From: Loigolactobacillus jiayinensis
GTDB lineage: Bacteria > Bacillota > Bacilli > Lactobacillales > Lactobacillaceae
Length of the DNA: 64,000 nucleotides
Reading direction: 5' to 3'
Assembly: GCF_003946445.1 (NCBI RefSeq)
Contig: NZ_RHOF01000009.1
Location: 1 to 64,000 of the forward strand
In this document: positions 50,991 through 59,439 of the stretch, in pieces
Position numbering within the stretch: position 1 is the stretch's first letter
Layout: each line of letters opens with the position of its first letter
Position numbers and translations under genes: made by a program
Notes under the pieces: model-generated
What the model saw: the letters and a program-made list of their open reading frames with translations, nothing else
Told to the model about the DNA's origin: nothing
Database searches by the model: none

Positions 50991-51096
50991 AGCGTTTGAG
51001 CATTATTTTGTGAATTAGATTAATTGTTTGGTTGGTTCAATTAGGATTAACCGACATTTATTAGTGAGTCGTAGCTTTAAAGTAGGTTGTATGTGC

Positions 51097-51143
51097 AAAA
51101 AAACGCCGATAAAACAGTCAGAGAACTGTTTTATCGGCGTTTT
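51097..51143. terminator. Strong hairpin terminator inside the fni-rsmF gap
   Basis: A perfect 19-bp stem (51100-51118 with 51125-51143) with a 6-nt loop has four T on the plus side and seven on the minus side. On the minus strand it would end a transcript that includes element B; on the plus strand it could end fni readthrough. Confidence 0.88.
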
Positions 51144-51204
51144 GTATTCTGATTTCCACTAATAGCTTTGCCACTTAAACAATCAATAGTTAAACGTTCA
51201 ACCG

Positions 51205-51395
51205 TTGCCTGCTGGAATGTAGTCGCCAGTGGGCCGCTATCGCTCGTTCCTAGCAACTAAGTTTAGCAAGTATCAAGTAGTACTTACTCATTAAACAGTG
51301 CTTGCTTCCCGTTGTCGATTGAACTATGGCAAAGACCGCCCAGTTCAAGTCGCACTCGTTCCGTCCACTGGCGACGGAATGGAGGCTAACTAGCT
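51205..51395 (-). repeat. Structured element B
   Basis: Outer arms GTCGCCAGTGG and CCACTGGCGAC (51222-51232 with 51365-51375) pair perfectly over 11 bp. Inside are AGCAAG/CTTGCT (51265-51270 with 51301-51306) and a TTGAACT/AGTTCAA hairpin (51319-51348). TTCCGTC/GACGGAA (51359-51365 with 51373-51379) competes with the outer stem. Read on the minus strand it aligns in motif order and spacing with element A. Confidence 0.6.
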
Positions 51396-51425
51396 CGGTT
51401 TATAGGAAAATTTCAGAGATAATCT

Positions 51426-51454
51426 AAAAAAGAATCCAACTTGGATTCTTTTTT
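51426..51454 (-). terminator. Terminator of rsmF
   Basis: A perfect inverted repeat of A6GAATCCAA around a single central base (51426-51454) overlaps the rsmF stop and ends in a T run on the minus strand. Confidence 0.88.
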
Positions 51455-52826
51455 AGTCCGCAATATCAGCCACAAAGCGTAGTCCTTTGGGAAAGAAATT
51501 CTTCATCGTTTGGCCAGTTAATTTACCGAAGCCAACTGATTTAACCTGATAACGTAGTAGAAACCAGCCTTTACCGGTTGCCGCTGTGGTGAACGTTTCC
51601 CCGTGTACGTATTTGATGTACTGTTCTGTGGTTAAATCGAGCATTTGCTGCGCGCTGGATAAGGTCAAAGCTAGCGCATACGCCGGCTCAAAGCGGTTCC
51701 GCTTAAACTCACCTAAAGGCAAGCCAGGCCGGACAACTTTTAGGCCTTTAAGTGCAACCGCCACTGACTGGGCAAATAAATGCTCACGATGAACCAACAA
51801 ATGTTGATAGTTAGCCGCTGGTAAAATGGCTTGGCTAAAGCCTTGCCATAATGCTTGTTGCTCCTTAGTCAAGGCTGCAACTGGCCGCCGCCCTTTTTTC
51901 GCTTTATGTGCTGCTTTAACAGGTGTTGCTACAGCTGGCGCAGTGTCTGCTAGTCGTAATTTAGCGATAAAGTGCCCTTCACCACGGAATAAATGGGGAA
52001 ATAGCCGCAGCGTGCCGGCTAAGGCGGGGTTGTTATCCGCCCATTCTGGTCGTCCAGCACTCATCCCTGTTGTCCGTTCAATTGGCACCACCGTCAGTGG
52101 GTATTCTTGTAACAACCAAGCGATGATCTGCTCGTCTTCTTCTGGACTAAAGGTGCAAGTTGAATAGATCAATTCACCACCAGGCTGGAGCATTTTTAGC
52201 GTTTCAGTTAAAATTTCTCGTTGCCGCTGCGCACAGGTTGCTGGGTAGTCTGGGGTCCAATATTTTTTAGCCGCTGGATCTTTACGAAACATGCCTTCAC
52301 CAGAACATGGTGCGTCGACTAAAATGCGGTCAAAATAGCTGGGAAATTGGCTAGCTAGCCGTTCTGGCGTTTCATTAGTGATCACAGCGTTGGTAATACC
52401 AAAGCGTTCCACATTTTCGGCCAAGATTTTAGCGCGTTTAGGCATGATCTCATTGGCGACTAATAACCCCTGTTGCTGCATGAAACTAGCTAAATGCGTG
52501 GTTTTTCCACCAGGGGCGGCACATAGATCCAGCACCCGCTCGCCGGGCTGCGGTGCCGCAACGGCTCCAACTAACATGGCACTGGGCTCTTGACTGTACA
52601 CATAGCCGGCTTGATGATCAACCTGGCGCCCTTTCACTGCACCATAGTAACCCCACTGTGACCGCGGTACTGGCTGATCTAAATCCAAGGCAACAGCCTG
52701 CGGATTGGGCTTCAACGGGTTGAGCCGAAAGCCTTTATCGCCACTGGCCTGAAAACTAGCTAGAAAAGCAGTGGCTTCGTCACCTAGTAACTGTTGATAT
52801 TTTGCTGCAAATCCTTCTGGTAACAA
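51453..52826 (-). CDS. rsmF: RsmF-like 16S rRNA (cytosine-C5) methyltransferase
   Basis: The 457-aa protein belongs to the RsmB/RsmF (NOL1/NOP2/sun) family. The SAM site DLCAAPGGKTTHLA, the VDAPCSGEGMFRKD motif with one catalytic Cys, and YSTCTFSPEEDEQ with the other are present, followed by a C-terminal PUA-like RNA-binding region. The start is TTG with AGGGGAA upstream. The target is m5C in 16S rRNA by family analogy. Confidence 0.92.
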   Translation of the reverse strand: MLPEGFAAKYQQLLGDEATAFLASFQASGDKGFRLNPLKPNPQAVALDLDQPVPRSQWGYYGAVKGRQVDHQAGYVYSQEPSAMLVGAVAAPQPGERVLDLCAAPGGKTTHLASFMQQQGLLVANEIMPKRAKILAENVERFGITNAVITNETPERLASQFPSYFDRILVDAPCSGEGMFRKDPAAKKYWTPDYPATCAQRQREILTETLKMLQPGGELIYSTCTFSPEEDEQIIAWLLQEYPLTVVPIERTTGMSAGRPEWADNNPALAGTLRLFPHLFRGEGHFIAKLRLADTAPAVATPVKAAHKAKKGRRPVAALTKEQQALWQGFSQAILPAANYQHLLVHREHLFAQSVAVALKGLKVVRPGLPLGEFKRNRFEPAYALALTLSSAQQMLDLTTEQYIKYVHGETFTTAATGKGWFLLRYQVKSVGFGKLTGQTMKNFFPKGLRFVADIAD

Positions 52827-52863
52827 ACTTTTTCCCCTTTTCGTTTAAGCACCTATTTAAGGT

Positions 52864-53844
52864 CTAATGTGGTGCGAGTCGTTTTAGCGTGTGCCGCAAG
52901 CGCAGGCCATAATAGCTTAAGCTGAGCAAATAAATAACCACTAATAAAATACCTAACAGATCATATTGAAGAATATATAGCCGCCACGCGCCGATTAAGC
53001 CACCTAAAGCAATTGCCACTAGTGACCATAACGCAAAATGGCGTAGCTCGCGCCAGTAAAAATCAGTGGTATCGTCAGTATAAAAACTAGCAGCATGCAA
53101 CATGCGCCGGGCTAATACCAACCATAATTCAGCGACGACCAATAATAAGACAATGATCAAAACCAAGGCGCCACCGAACCACCAATACTCTTCAAACCAA
53201 GCTAAGCCAACAAACGGCGTACTTTGTGGAACCAGTCGTTTAGCTGAACTAGCCTGAAATAGGCGCTTAAATGTAGCCAAATGGGTCAACTTCGGCTTGC
53301 CGTCTAGGCGAATATCAAACTTCGTCAATGACTGCTGCGCTAAACTTTGTTGCGTTGACGTTGAAATGAAGATCATGTTATCTAACTGACTGTCTTTCTT
53401 GGTCCCCACCACACCAATCACCGATAAATAGCGATCACCATACTTCAAGTAACTTTGATTAGTCGGTGTATACAAATTTTTTGCAACCTTTTGACCCACT
53501 ACCACCACTGGCACTGGCGAAATAAAATCACTGTCACTAAAAAAACGACCAGAAACTAACGGTAACGTTTTAAAATTACCAGCGCCATACATATAAATCG
53601 TATTTGAATGCGGCTGACGATATTGGACTTGGTAATTGGTCAGCTGCTTATTTTGCGCCAATTGCTGATTAGCGTTGACGATGGTCTGTTGATGTTTGGT
53701 TGTTAGGACCTGGGCACTAGTGGATAGCCCAGCATGATCCAACAGATCCTGATAGACGACTCGGTTCATTTGACTAAAGAAGAAAACACCTAAAAACGCG
53801 ACAAGTGCGCTCAAGACAACCAAAAGCGATTTACGTTTTAACAC
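52864..53844 (-). CDS. MacB-like ABC permease domain protein, orphan
   Basis: The 326-aa protein has an N-terminal membrane helix (about 7-26), a long extracellular domain (about 30-220) resembling the MacB periplasmic core (VSGRFFSDSDFISPVPVVVVGQKVAKNLY, YLSVIGVVGTKKDSQLDNMIFIS), and three C-terminal helices. This is the FtsX/MacB permease layout. No ATPase gene is adjacent, so it may pair with a distant ATPase or act alone. It sits 37 nt upstream of rsmF. Substrate unknown. Confidence 0.7.
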   Translation of the reverse strand: MLKRKSLLVVLSALVAFLGVFFFSQMNRVVYQDLLDHAGLSTSAQVLTTKHQQTIVNANQQLAQNKQLTNYQVQYRQPHSNTIYMYGAGNFKTLPLVSGRFFSDSDFISPVPVVVVGQKVAKNLYTPTNQSYLKYGDRYLSVIGVVGTKKDSQLDNMIFISTSTQQSLAQQSLTKFDIRLDGKPKLTHLATFKRLFQASSAKRLVPQSTPFVGLAWFEEYWWFGGALVLIIVLLLVVAELWLVLARRMLHAASFYTDDTTDFYWRELRHFALWSLVAIALGGLIGAWRLYILQYDLLGILLVVIYLLSLSYYGLRLRHTLKRLAPH

Positions 53845-54002
53845 GTGAGTTTCACCTATTTCATGATAGATTATTTAATTACAGCATAGCCGGTAAACAA
53901 GCCACCTGTCCAGTAGCTGCTTGAAAATTAAGTAGCTATTTATTAGGCGCGCTAATTCAGACAGCCCTAATCAGGTGCAGTTACCACCCGCTGTGGCTGA
54001 CA

Positions 54003-54773
54003 CTAATTGATCCAAAATAACTGTTCGTGCACCAGATCTAACGGTGGAAAACACTGATTTAGGGCCGTGACCTGCGCCGAATGCTGGTAATGGGCCTGTT
54101 GCCAAAATTCAGTGCTGTTAGTACAGCCGTTACGCTCGCCGATACACAGCAAAGGGATCTGTGGTGTATCCTGACGCATTAATTGTAGCAGTTGCCAATC
54201 AATTGGGACACCGTCAGGGCTCCAAACCATCACGACATAATCAATTTGCTGGCGGTATTTGCGGTAAGCTGCCAATGCATCTAATTTTTCGACTGGCGTC
54301 AGTAGCTGCTTGCCAGTTTCGTTTTCCACCACCCAGCCGAGGCTGTCAGTGGCGTAAACTTGTTGGTTGAATTGACGCAAGCCATAGCTTAGATACCCAT
54401 TGCCTGCCATAACTTCTAAATAACGTTTACCCGGTAAGCGGGCAATGCCGGCCGCTACCGCTGGCGTAATTTGACCCCAAAAGCCAAATTGATCTTGCAA
54501 AAAACCGCGATAATTCTGCAGACAACGGTCCAAGCGTTGAAATTCAACCGCCGCTTGACTAAAATCCTGTTGTGGCTGTTGTAACGTCCACTCAATCAGA
54601 ATTGTTTCCGGTAAAATTAAATTCGGCAGTGGTTGTGGTAACTTATTTTGACTCAGTCGATAAATATTACGCAAGATACCATCTAAACGCTGGGCCACTG
54701 CCGGTAGTGCCGCATATTGCCGCCGTAATTGCTGAACGTCTTGCACATAAGCGGTGGTCATTACATTTTGCAC
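54003..54773 (-). CDS. SAM-dependent methyltransferase-like protein
   Basis: The 256-aa protein has an all-helical N-terminal half and a Rossmann-like C-terminal half with YLEVMAGNGYLSYGLRQ (motif I-like), VYATDSLGW (acidic second strand) and VVMVWSPDG (motif IV position). The methyltransferase fold is inferred; a catalytic motif is not evident. GTG at 54773 is chosen because AGAGGTG lies 5 nt upstream. No family name is recognised. It is separated by 158 bp from the MacB-like gene, and by 64 bp, including a terminator, from the SufT-like gene upstream. Confidence 0.6.
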   Translation of the reverse strand: MQNVMTTAYVQDVQQLRRQYAALPAVAQRLDGILRNIYRLSQNKLPQPLPNLILPETILIEWTLQQPQQDFSQAAVEFQRLDRCLQNYRGFLQDQFGFWGQITPAVAAGIARLPGKRYLEVMAGNGYLSYGLRQFNQQVYATDSLGWVVENETGKQLLTPVEKLDALAAYRKYRQQIDYVVMVWSPDGVPIDWQLLQLMRQDTPQIPLLCIGERNGCTNSTEFWQQAHYQHSAQVTALNQCFPPLDLVHEQLFWIN

Positions 54774-54789
54774 TTGTACACCTCTTCAC

Positions 54790-54830
54790 GAAAAAAAAGA
54801 GTCAGACAATTGCTTGTCCCACTCTCTTTG
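54790..54830 (-). terminator. Terminator after the SufT-like gene
   Basis: An imperfect stem (about 54794-54804 with 54817-54828) on the minus strand ends in eight T, just after the stop of the DUF59 gene and just before the ribosome site of the next gene. Confidence 0.8.
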
Positions 54831-54837
54831 ATTATAT

Positions 54838-55200
54838 CTAACGGATACCTAATGCAATCCGGGCATAACGACTCATCTTGTCAACTGACCAAGCTGGATA
54901 CCAAACCAATTCAACGTCAACGTCCTTAACTTCAGGAACTTCACTTAACGATTGGTTGATCTGTTCATTCAGCAAATCAGATAGTGGGCAACCCATTGTG
55001 GTCAACGTCATCTTAATGTGACATAAACCTTCTTCGTTCAAATCAACACCATAAATTAAACCAAGGTTAACAATATCGATCCCTAATTCAGGGTCGATCA
55101 CGGATTCTAAGGCCGTTAAAATATTATCTCTAACGGCATCGACTTCGCCACTTTCCTCAGTTTGTGCAACATCTTTTTCAGTTTCACTCACAGGACTCAC
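54838..55200 (-). CDS. SufT/MIP18-type metal-sulfur cluster assembly factor (DUF59)
   Basis: The 120-aa protein has an acidic N-terminal extension and a DUF59 domain: ALESVIDPELGIDIVNLGLIYGV, then KMTLTTMGCPLSDLL with the conserved Cys, and VELVWYPAWSVDKMS. Such proteins assist Fe-S cluster maturation. No suf genes are nearby. The function is inferred from the family. Confidence 0.88.
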   Translation of the reverse strand: MSPVSETEKDVAQTEESGEVDAVRDNILTALESVIDPELGIDIVNLGLIYGVDLNEEGLCHIKMTLTTMGCPLSDLLNEQINQSLSEVPEVKDVDVELVWYPAWSVDKMSRYARIALGIR

Positions 55201-55246
55201 CTCTTTTACTTTCCCTCATTATACTTAAAAAAAGTCAATAGAGCAA

Positions 55247-56584
55247 TCATAAATGAGAAGGGCTTTCATTTAGATCAAGGTGAGCCATATCGGCGTAGGT
55301 TTCCCGCTTAATAATTAAGCGACTTTGGCCGTTTTCAACAAAGACAACCGCTGGGCGTGGATTGCGATTATAGTTGCTAGCCATCGAATAACCATAAGCG
55401 CCCGTAACGAACATGGCTAACACATCCCCTGGTTGACTTTGCGGTAAAGGCAAGTCCCAAATCAACATGTCACCAGACTCACAATATTTACCGGCAATCG
55501 ACACCGTCTCTACTGCGGCGCCGTCAGGATCATTGGCTAATACTGCGTTATATTTAGCTTCGTATAGTGCTGGACGAATATTATCACCCATGCCACCATC
55601 TACAGCCACGTAGCTGCGGATACCTGGTAAATCTTTCCGTGAGCCAACGGTGTACAACGAGGTGCCTGCTTCGGCGACCATCGAACGCCCTGGCTCGATC
55701 CAGATTTCTGGTAAAGGCAAGTTAGCGGTTGTGGCTTCTTTTTTAACGATAGCGATAATGTCGCGGACATACTCCTGTGGCGCTAACGGCTGATCGGCTG
55801 CTGTGTAGCGGACGCCAAAGCCGCCACCGAGATTCAAAACTTCTGCGGTAAAGCCAGTTTTGGCCCACTGTGCTAATAAGTCGATCATAGCCTTAGCTGC
55901 CATTTCAAACCCTTTAGTTTCAAAAATTTGCGAACCAATGTGGCAATGTACGCCCCGCAAATTCAGCCGGGGCAAGGCTTGAACTTTTTCAAAAGCCTGC
56001 GTTGCTTGGCCACTTTTTAGGTCAAAACCAAATTTGGAATCTTCCTGACCCGTCATAATGTATTCGTGGGTGTGCGCCGAAATACCAGGTGCGATCCGCA
56101 ATAAGACATCGATTTTTTGATCGTGTTCCTGTAAAACTTGGTCCAATAAATCAATTTCGTGGAAATTATCTAATACGATCGTGCCCACGCCAGCCGTTAC
56201 TGCATAATCTAGTTCGGCCGCTGATTTATTATTCCCGTGAAATGAAGCCGTGGCCAGAGGGAAGCCAGCTTGTTGCGCGGTATAAATTTCACCACCAGAA
56301 ACCACGTCACAACCGACGCCCTGTGCTGCTAATAGTTGATACATGGCGATGGCCGCAAAAGCTTTACTTGCGTAGGTGACTTTATAGGCCACACCAGCTT
56401 CTTCAAAAACTTGCTTAAAACCCGCGATCCGTTGTTTGATTAAGGCCACATCATAAACCATTAATGGTGTGCCGTACTCATGGGCTAGTTCGATGGTATC
56501 CACGCCGCCAATACTCAAGTGCCCCGCTTGGTTCGTTGTTTGCGTGCCATATTGATAGTAACTCAAAACATCCGCTCCATTCAT
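55247..56584 (-). CDS. lysA: Diaminopimelate decarboxylase
   Basis: LysA converts meso-diaminopimelate to lysine. The 445-aa protein is a fold-type III PLP enzyme: YKVTYASKAF carries the PLP lysine, HCHIGSQIF and NLGGGFGVRY the phosphate site, EPGRSMVAEAG, and CESGDML the catalytic Cys of the neighbouring subunit. The start is uncertain: ATG at 56584 or TTG at 56590, both with a poor ribosome site. Confidence 0.95.
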   Translation of the reverse strand: MNGADVLSYYQYGTQTTNQAGHLSIGGVDTIELAHEYGTPLMVYDVALIKQRIAGFKQVFEEAGVAYKVTYASKAFAAIAMYQLLAAQGVGCDVVSGGEIYTAQQAGFPLATASFHGNNKSAAELDYAVTAGVGTIVLDNFHEIDLLDQVLQEHDQKIDVLLRIAPGISAHTHEYIMTGQEDSKFGFDLKSGQATQAFEKVQALPRLNLRGVHCHIGSQIFETKGFEMAAKAMIDLLAQWAKTGFTAEVLNLGGGFGVRYTAADQPLAPQEYVRDIIAIVKKEATTANLPLPEIWIEPGRSMVAEAGTSLYTVGSRKDLPGIRSYVAVDGGMGDNIRPALYEAKYNAVLANDPDGAAVETVSIAGKYCESGDMLIWDLPLPQSQPGDVLAMFVTGAYGYSMASNYNRNPRPAVVFVENGQSRLIIKRETYADMAHLDLNESPSHL

Positions 56585-56638
56585 TTTCAACTATGCAAAA
56601 ACGGCGACCACTATGTGCCACCGTTACGTCTAAATTAG

Positions 56639-56824
56639 CTATTTAGCGTCTTTTTCCTTACCGGCAACAAAATAATGATCGTGCGGCATTTCGTTAAGCA
56701 CGATATGAATATCATCAGCTGGCACATTGGCGTCCTTGGCGATTGCAGCGGTAACGTCAGCGGCCATTTGCTTTAATTGTTCGGGCGTACGGCCAGCCAA
56801 TAAATCGATATGAACTAATGGCAA
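56639..56824 (-). CDS. 4-oxalocrotonate tautomerase family protein
   Basis: This 61-aa protein belongs to the tautomerase superfamily, which needs an N-terminal proline as the catalytic base. TTG at 56824 is chosen because it places Pro directly after the initiator Met (MPLVHIDLLAGRTPEQLKQM), with AGGAAG about 8 nt upstream; a GTG three codons earlier would bury the Pro. The substrate is unknown. Confidence 0.9.
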   Translation of the reverse strand: MPLVHIDLLAGRTPEQLKQMAADVTAAIAKDANVPADDIHIVLNEMPHDHYFVAGKEKDAK

Positions 56825-56860
56825 ATTAATCACTTCCTCATTTAAACTTAACCTTCTAGA

Positions 56861-57748
56861 TTATACCGAACTCTTAGACGTTTGCGCAAGTTGACTTTTA
56901 TGGTCTTCATCTAAAAATTCACCTAAAACTTGGGTGGTATTTAAAATGTTAACAAACGCTGCTGGATCAACCGTTTTTACCGCTTGTTCAATATCGTAAA
57001 GTTCATAGCGGGTGATCACGATCATCAACACGTTGCTGTCTTTTTGCGTGTAGGCACCACGGGCGGGCAAAATTGTGATACCACGAATCAAACGTTCATG
57101 AATAGCTTTGATCAAGGCGGTTGATTGCTGGGTAACGATCATCACGGTGACCTTTTGTTGGCTGGTATTAATACTGTCGATGACCCGCGACATACAATAG
57201 ATGGAAATAATCGTGTACAACGCGCTGGACCAGCTGATGCTGAAACCCGCAATGGCGATGATCAGGCCGTTGATTGCCAACATCAACGTGCCGATACTTT
57301 TGCCAGTGGTTTTGGCCAACGCAAAAGCGACAATGTCCATTCCTCCAGTGGAGAAACCATATTTCAGCGCTAAGCCAACGCCGATGCCGGTAAGGACACC
57401 CCCAATGATCGCATTCATCAACGGATTCGTTGATAACGCTTGGATCGGTAAAAGCACTGATAGCACCGAGGTCAACGCCGCCGTCAAAATACTAAATAAC
57501 GTGAAGCCGCGGCCGATTTTGAACCAACCTAACACGCCAATCGGCAGATTAAACAGTAAGATCCACCACCCAGTTTGAACGTGCCAGCCGGTAAAGCGAG
57601 CTAATAACGTGGAGACTAGCTGTGCCAGACCATTGACCCCTGAGCTAAAAACTGCTGCTGGAATCAAGAAATTATTCAAGGCCACGGCCACTAATATACT
57701 CGCAATGATCGTAAAACTGATTTTTTTACCTAACTCATTTTTGTCCAT
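56861..57748 (-). CDS. YitT family membrane protein
   Basis: The 295-aa protein has five to six transmembrane helices with the YitT signature (NNFLIPAAVFSSGVNGLAQL, GVGLALKYGFSTGGMDIVAFAL) and a C-terminal DUF2179 domain (TILPARGAYTQKDSNVLMIVITRYE). The family is widespread in Firmicutes without settled function. ATG at 57748 is chosen because GGAGG lies 8 nt upstream; the frame stays open 30 codons beyond. Confidence 0.9.
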   Translation of the reverse strand: MDKNELGKKISFTIIASILVAVALNNFLIPAAVFSSGVNGLAQLVSTLLARFTGWHVQTGWWILLFNLPIGVLGWFKIGRGFTLFSILTAALTSVLSVLLPIQALSTNPLMNAIIGGVLTGIGVGLALKYGFSTGGMDIVAFALAKTTGKSIGTLMLAINGLIIAIAGFSISWSSALYTIISIYCMSRVIDSINTSQQKVTVMIVTQQSTALIKAIHERLIRGITILPARGAYTQKDSNVLMIVITRYELYDIEQAVKTVDPAAFVNILNTTQVLGEFLDEDHKSQLAQTSKSSV

Positions 57749-57904
57749 CCCCGCTACCTCCGCATCTGATTTCCATTCATTGTACTCAATCCTGCTGCAT
57801 AGCGGGCTTTTATGATGATTTTCTTTGTGAATTCTCATCTTTAACCCTATTTAAACTAACTTTACTCATCTAATCCTTAGAAAGCGTGCCACTGCTGGCG
57901 AAAA

Positions 57905-57913
57905 TGGTATAAT
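57905..57913 (+). promoter_or_regulatory. Promoter of the dipeptidase gene (extended -10)
   Basis: TGGTATAAT at 57905-57913 is a perfect extended -10, about 40 bp before the start codon. The -35 is not evident. Confidence 0.6.
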
Positions 57914-57954
57914 TATGCTGATATTTTTAAATTTATGTATAAAAGGAGATTAAT

Positions 57955-59388
57955 ATGCAAAAACAAATGTTAACTAATTTGTCAGCGTGCACTAGTATTC
58001 TAGTCGGTAAAGCAGCTAGTGCTGACGGTTCGCTGCTAATTGGCCGCAATGAAGATAGTAAAGCCGCGTGGCCAAAACATTTTGTTAGCCATCCCCGCCA
58101 AAGCCATGCCACCGCGCCGGAGTTTAAGTCAAAGGATACTGGCTTCACGCTGACCTTGCCACTGGAACAAGCAAAGTACAATGCCACGCCAGAGTGGACG
58201 GATGAATTCGGCTTATTCGAAGAAGATGGCTTTAATGAATACGGCGTTGCCATGAGCGCCACCGAAAGTGCTTACGCTAATGAACGTGTGTTAGCCTACG
58301 ATCCCTTGGTGGCAACTGGTATTGCTGAAGAAGCCATGGTCACCGTTGTCCTACCTTACGTCAAAACTGCCCGTGCTGGCGTGCTGCGTTTAGGCGCCTT
58401 AGTCGAACAATACGGCACCGCCGAAAGCAACGGCATTTTATTTGCCGACCAAGATGAAGTCTGGTACATGGAAACAGCAACCGGCCATCACTGGGTTGCC
58501 CAGCGCATTCCTGATGATGCCTACGCAGTTGTGGCCAACCAGCTGGCCATTCAGGTGATCGACTTTAACGATGCACAAAACTTCTTGAGTTCAGCCGGTA
58601 TTCAAGCTTTTGCCGCCGCCCATCATTTATGGCAAGCGGACACGCCATTTAATTTTCGCGAGATTTTTGGTACCCACACGGCCAGCGATTTTGTATATAA
58701 TACACCGCGGGTTTGGTATGGGCAAAAAATATTGACACCTTCACAGCCGCAACAACCCCAAAGTGATACGCTGCCATTTATTCAGCGTGCGGACAAACCA
58801 ATTCATTTTGAACAAGTCGCTCAGATCCTTGCCTCCCACTATCAAGGGACTAAATACGATCCCGTTGGTAGCGGTAAGGCTAAATATCGCCATAAATTTC
58901 GGCCAATCAGTTTAGCCAAAACCCAAGAATCACATATTTTGCAGTTGCGCCCTAACTTGGCACCAGCGCTGGCTGATATCCATTGGCTAGCCATGGGCGT
59001 TACCGCTGAAAGTATTTACGTACCGTTCTATGCTGGCGCTGAGCAAACGCCAGTCGATTATCAAATTGGTGGTCAAACTTATGATTCCAAATCCAGTTAT
59101 TGGCTGTATAAACTTGCGGGTGTGCTTGTTGACAGCCATTATCACGCTTTTAATCCGTTACTTAGTAGCGTCCAAACGGCGACCCATACGCAACTATTAC
59201 GAGCACTAGCTGAACACGATGCCGGCGCGACCACCAAAAAAGGCACAGCGCTGATCAGTTACTTGAATCAAGCTAACCAACAACACGCTGACTTAGCGCG
59301 GCAAAATTTTGAAGCTTTGATTGCTGATATGGTGACCCAAGCAACTGATTTTTCACCGCTGAATTTTAAAACTGACGAAAATCTGTAA
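57955..59388 (+). CDS. pepD: C69-family dipeptidase
   Basis: The 477-aa enzyme cleaves dipeptides. It is an Ntn-hydrolase, with the nucleophile Cys12 in LSACTSILVGKAASADGSLLIGRNED exposed after removal of a short propeptide. Conserved EFGLFEEDGFNEYGVAMSATES follows. The length is normal for lactobacillal PepD. AAAGGAG lies 7 nt before the ATG. It is followed 51 bp later by a permease, suggesting a shared peptide/amino-acid use. Confidence 0.93.
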   Translation: MQKQMLTNLSACTSILVGKAASADGSLLIGRNEDSKAAWPKHFVSHPRQSHATAPEFKSKDTGFTLTLPLEQAKYNATPEWTDEFGLFEEDGFNEYGVAMSATESAYANERVLAYDPLVATGIAEEAMVTVVLPYVKTARAGVLRLGALVEQYGTAESNGILFADQDEVWYMETATGHHWVAQRIPDDAYAVVANQLAIQVIDFNDAQNFLSSAGIQAFAAAHHLWQADTPFNFREIFGTHTASDFVYNTPRVWYGQKILTPSQPQQPQSDTLPFIQRADKPIHFEQVAQILASHYQGTKYDPVGSGKAKYRHKFRPISLAKTQESHILQLRPNLAPALADIHWLAMGVTAESIYVPFYAGAEQTPVDYQIGGQTYDSKSSYWLYKLAGVLVDSHYHAFNPLLSSVQTATHTQLLRALAEHDAGATTKKGTALISYLNQANQQHADLARQNFEALIADMVTQATDFSPLNFKTDENL

Positions 59389-59439
59389 GTACAGGGCAGT
59401 AGTAGCCCACTAAATTACAATGTTTAGAGGAAATTATAA

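Larger units (their letters stand above)
50756..51452. other. Gene-free region with two folded elements and a terminator
   Basis: This 697-bp stretch lies between the converging fni and rsmF genes. No credible gene is present. It contains a strongly folded element (50812-50974), a 19-bp perfect terminator hairpin (51100-51143), a second folded element (51222-51379), and the rsmF terminator. Confidence 0.75.

Noticed and set aside
50725-51003. 92-codon open frame on the minus strand over element A
   Set aside because: It overlaps the end of fni, has no family resemblance, and its codons follow long inverted repeats, so RNA or DNA structure explains the sequence better than coding.
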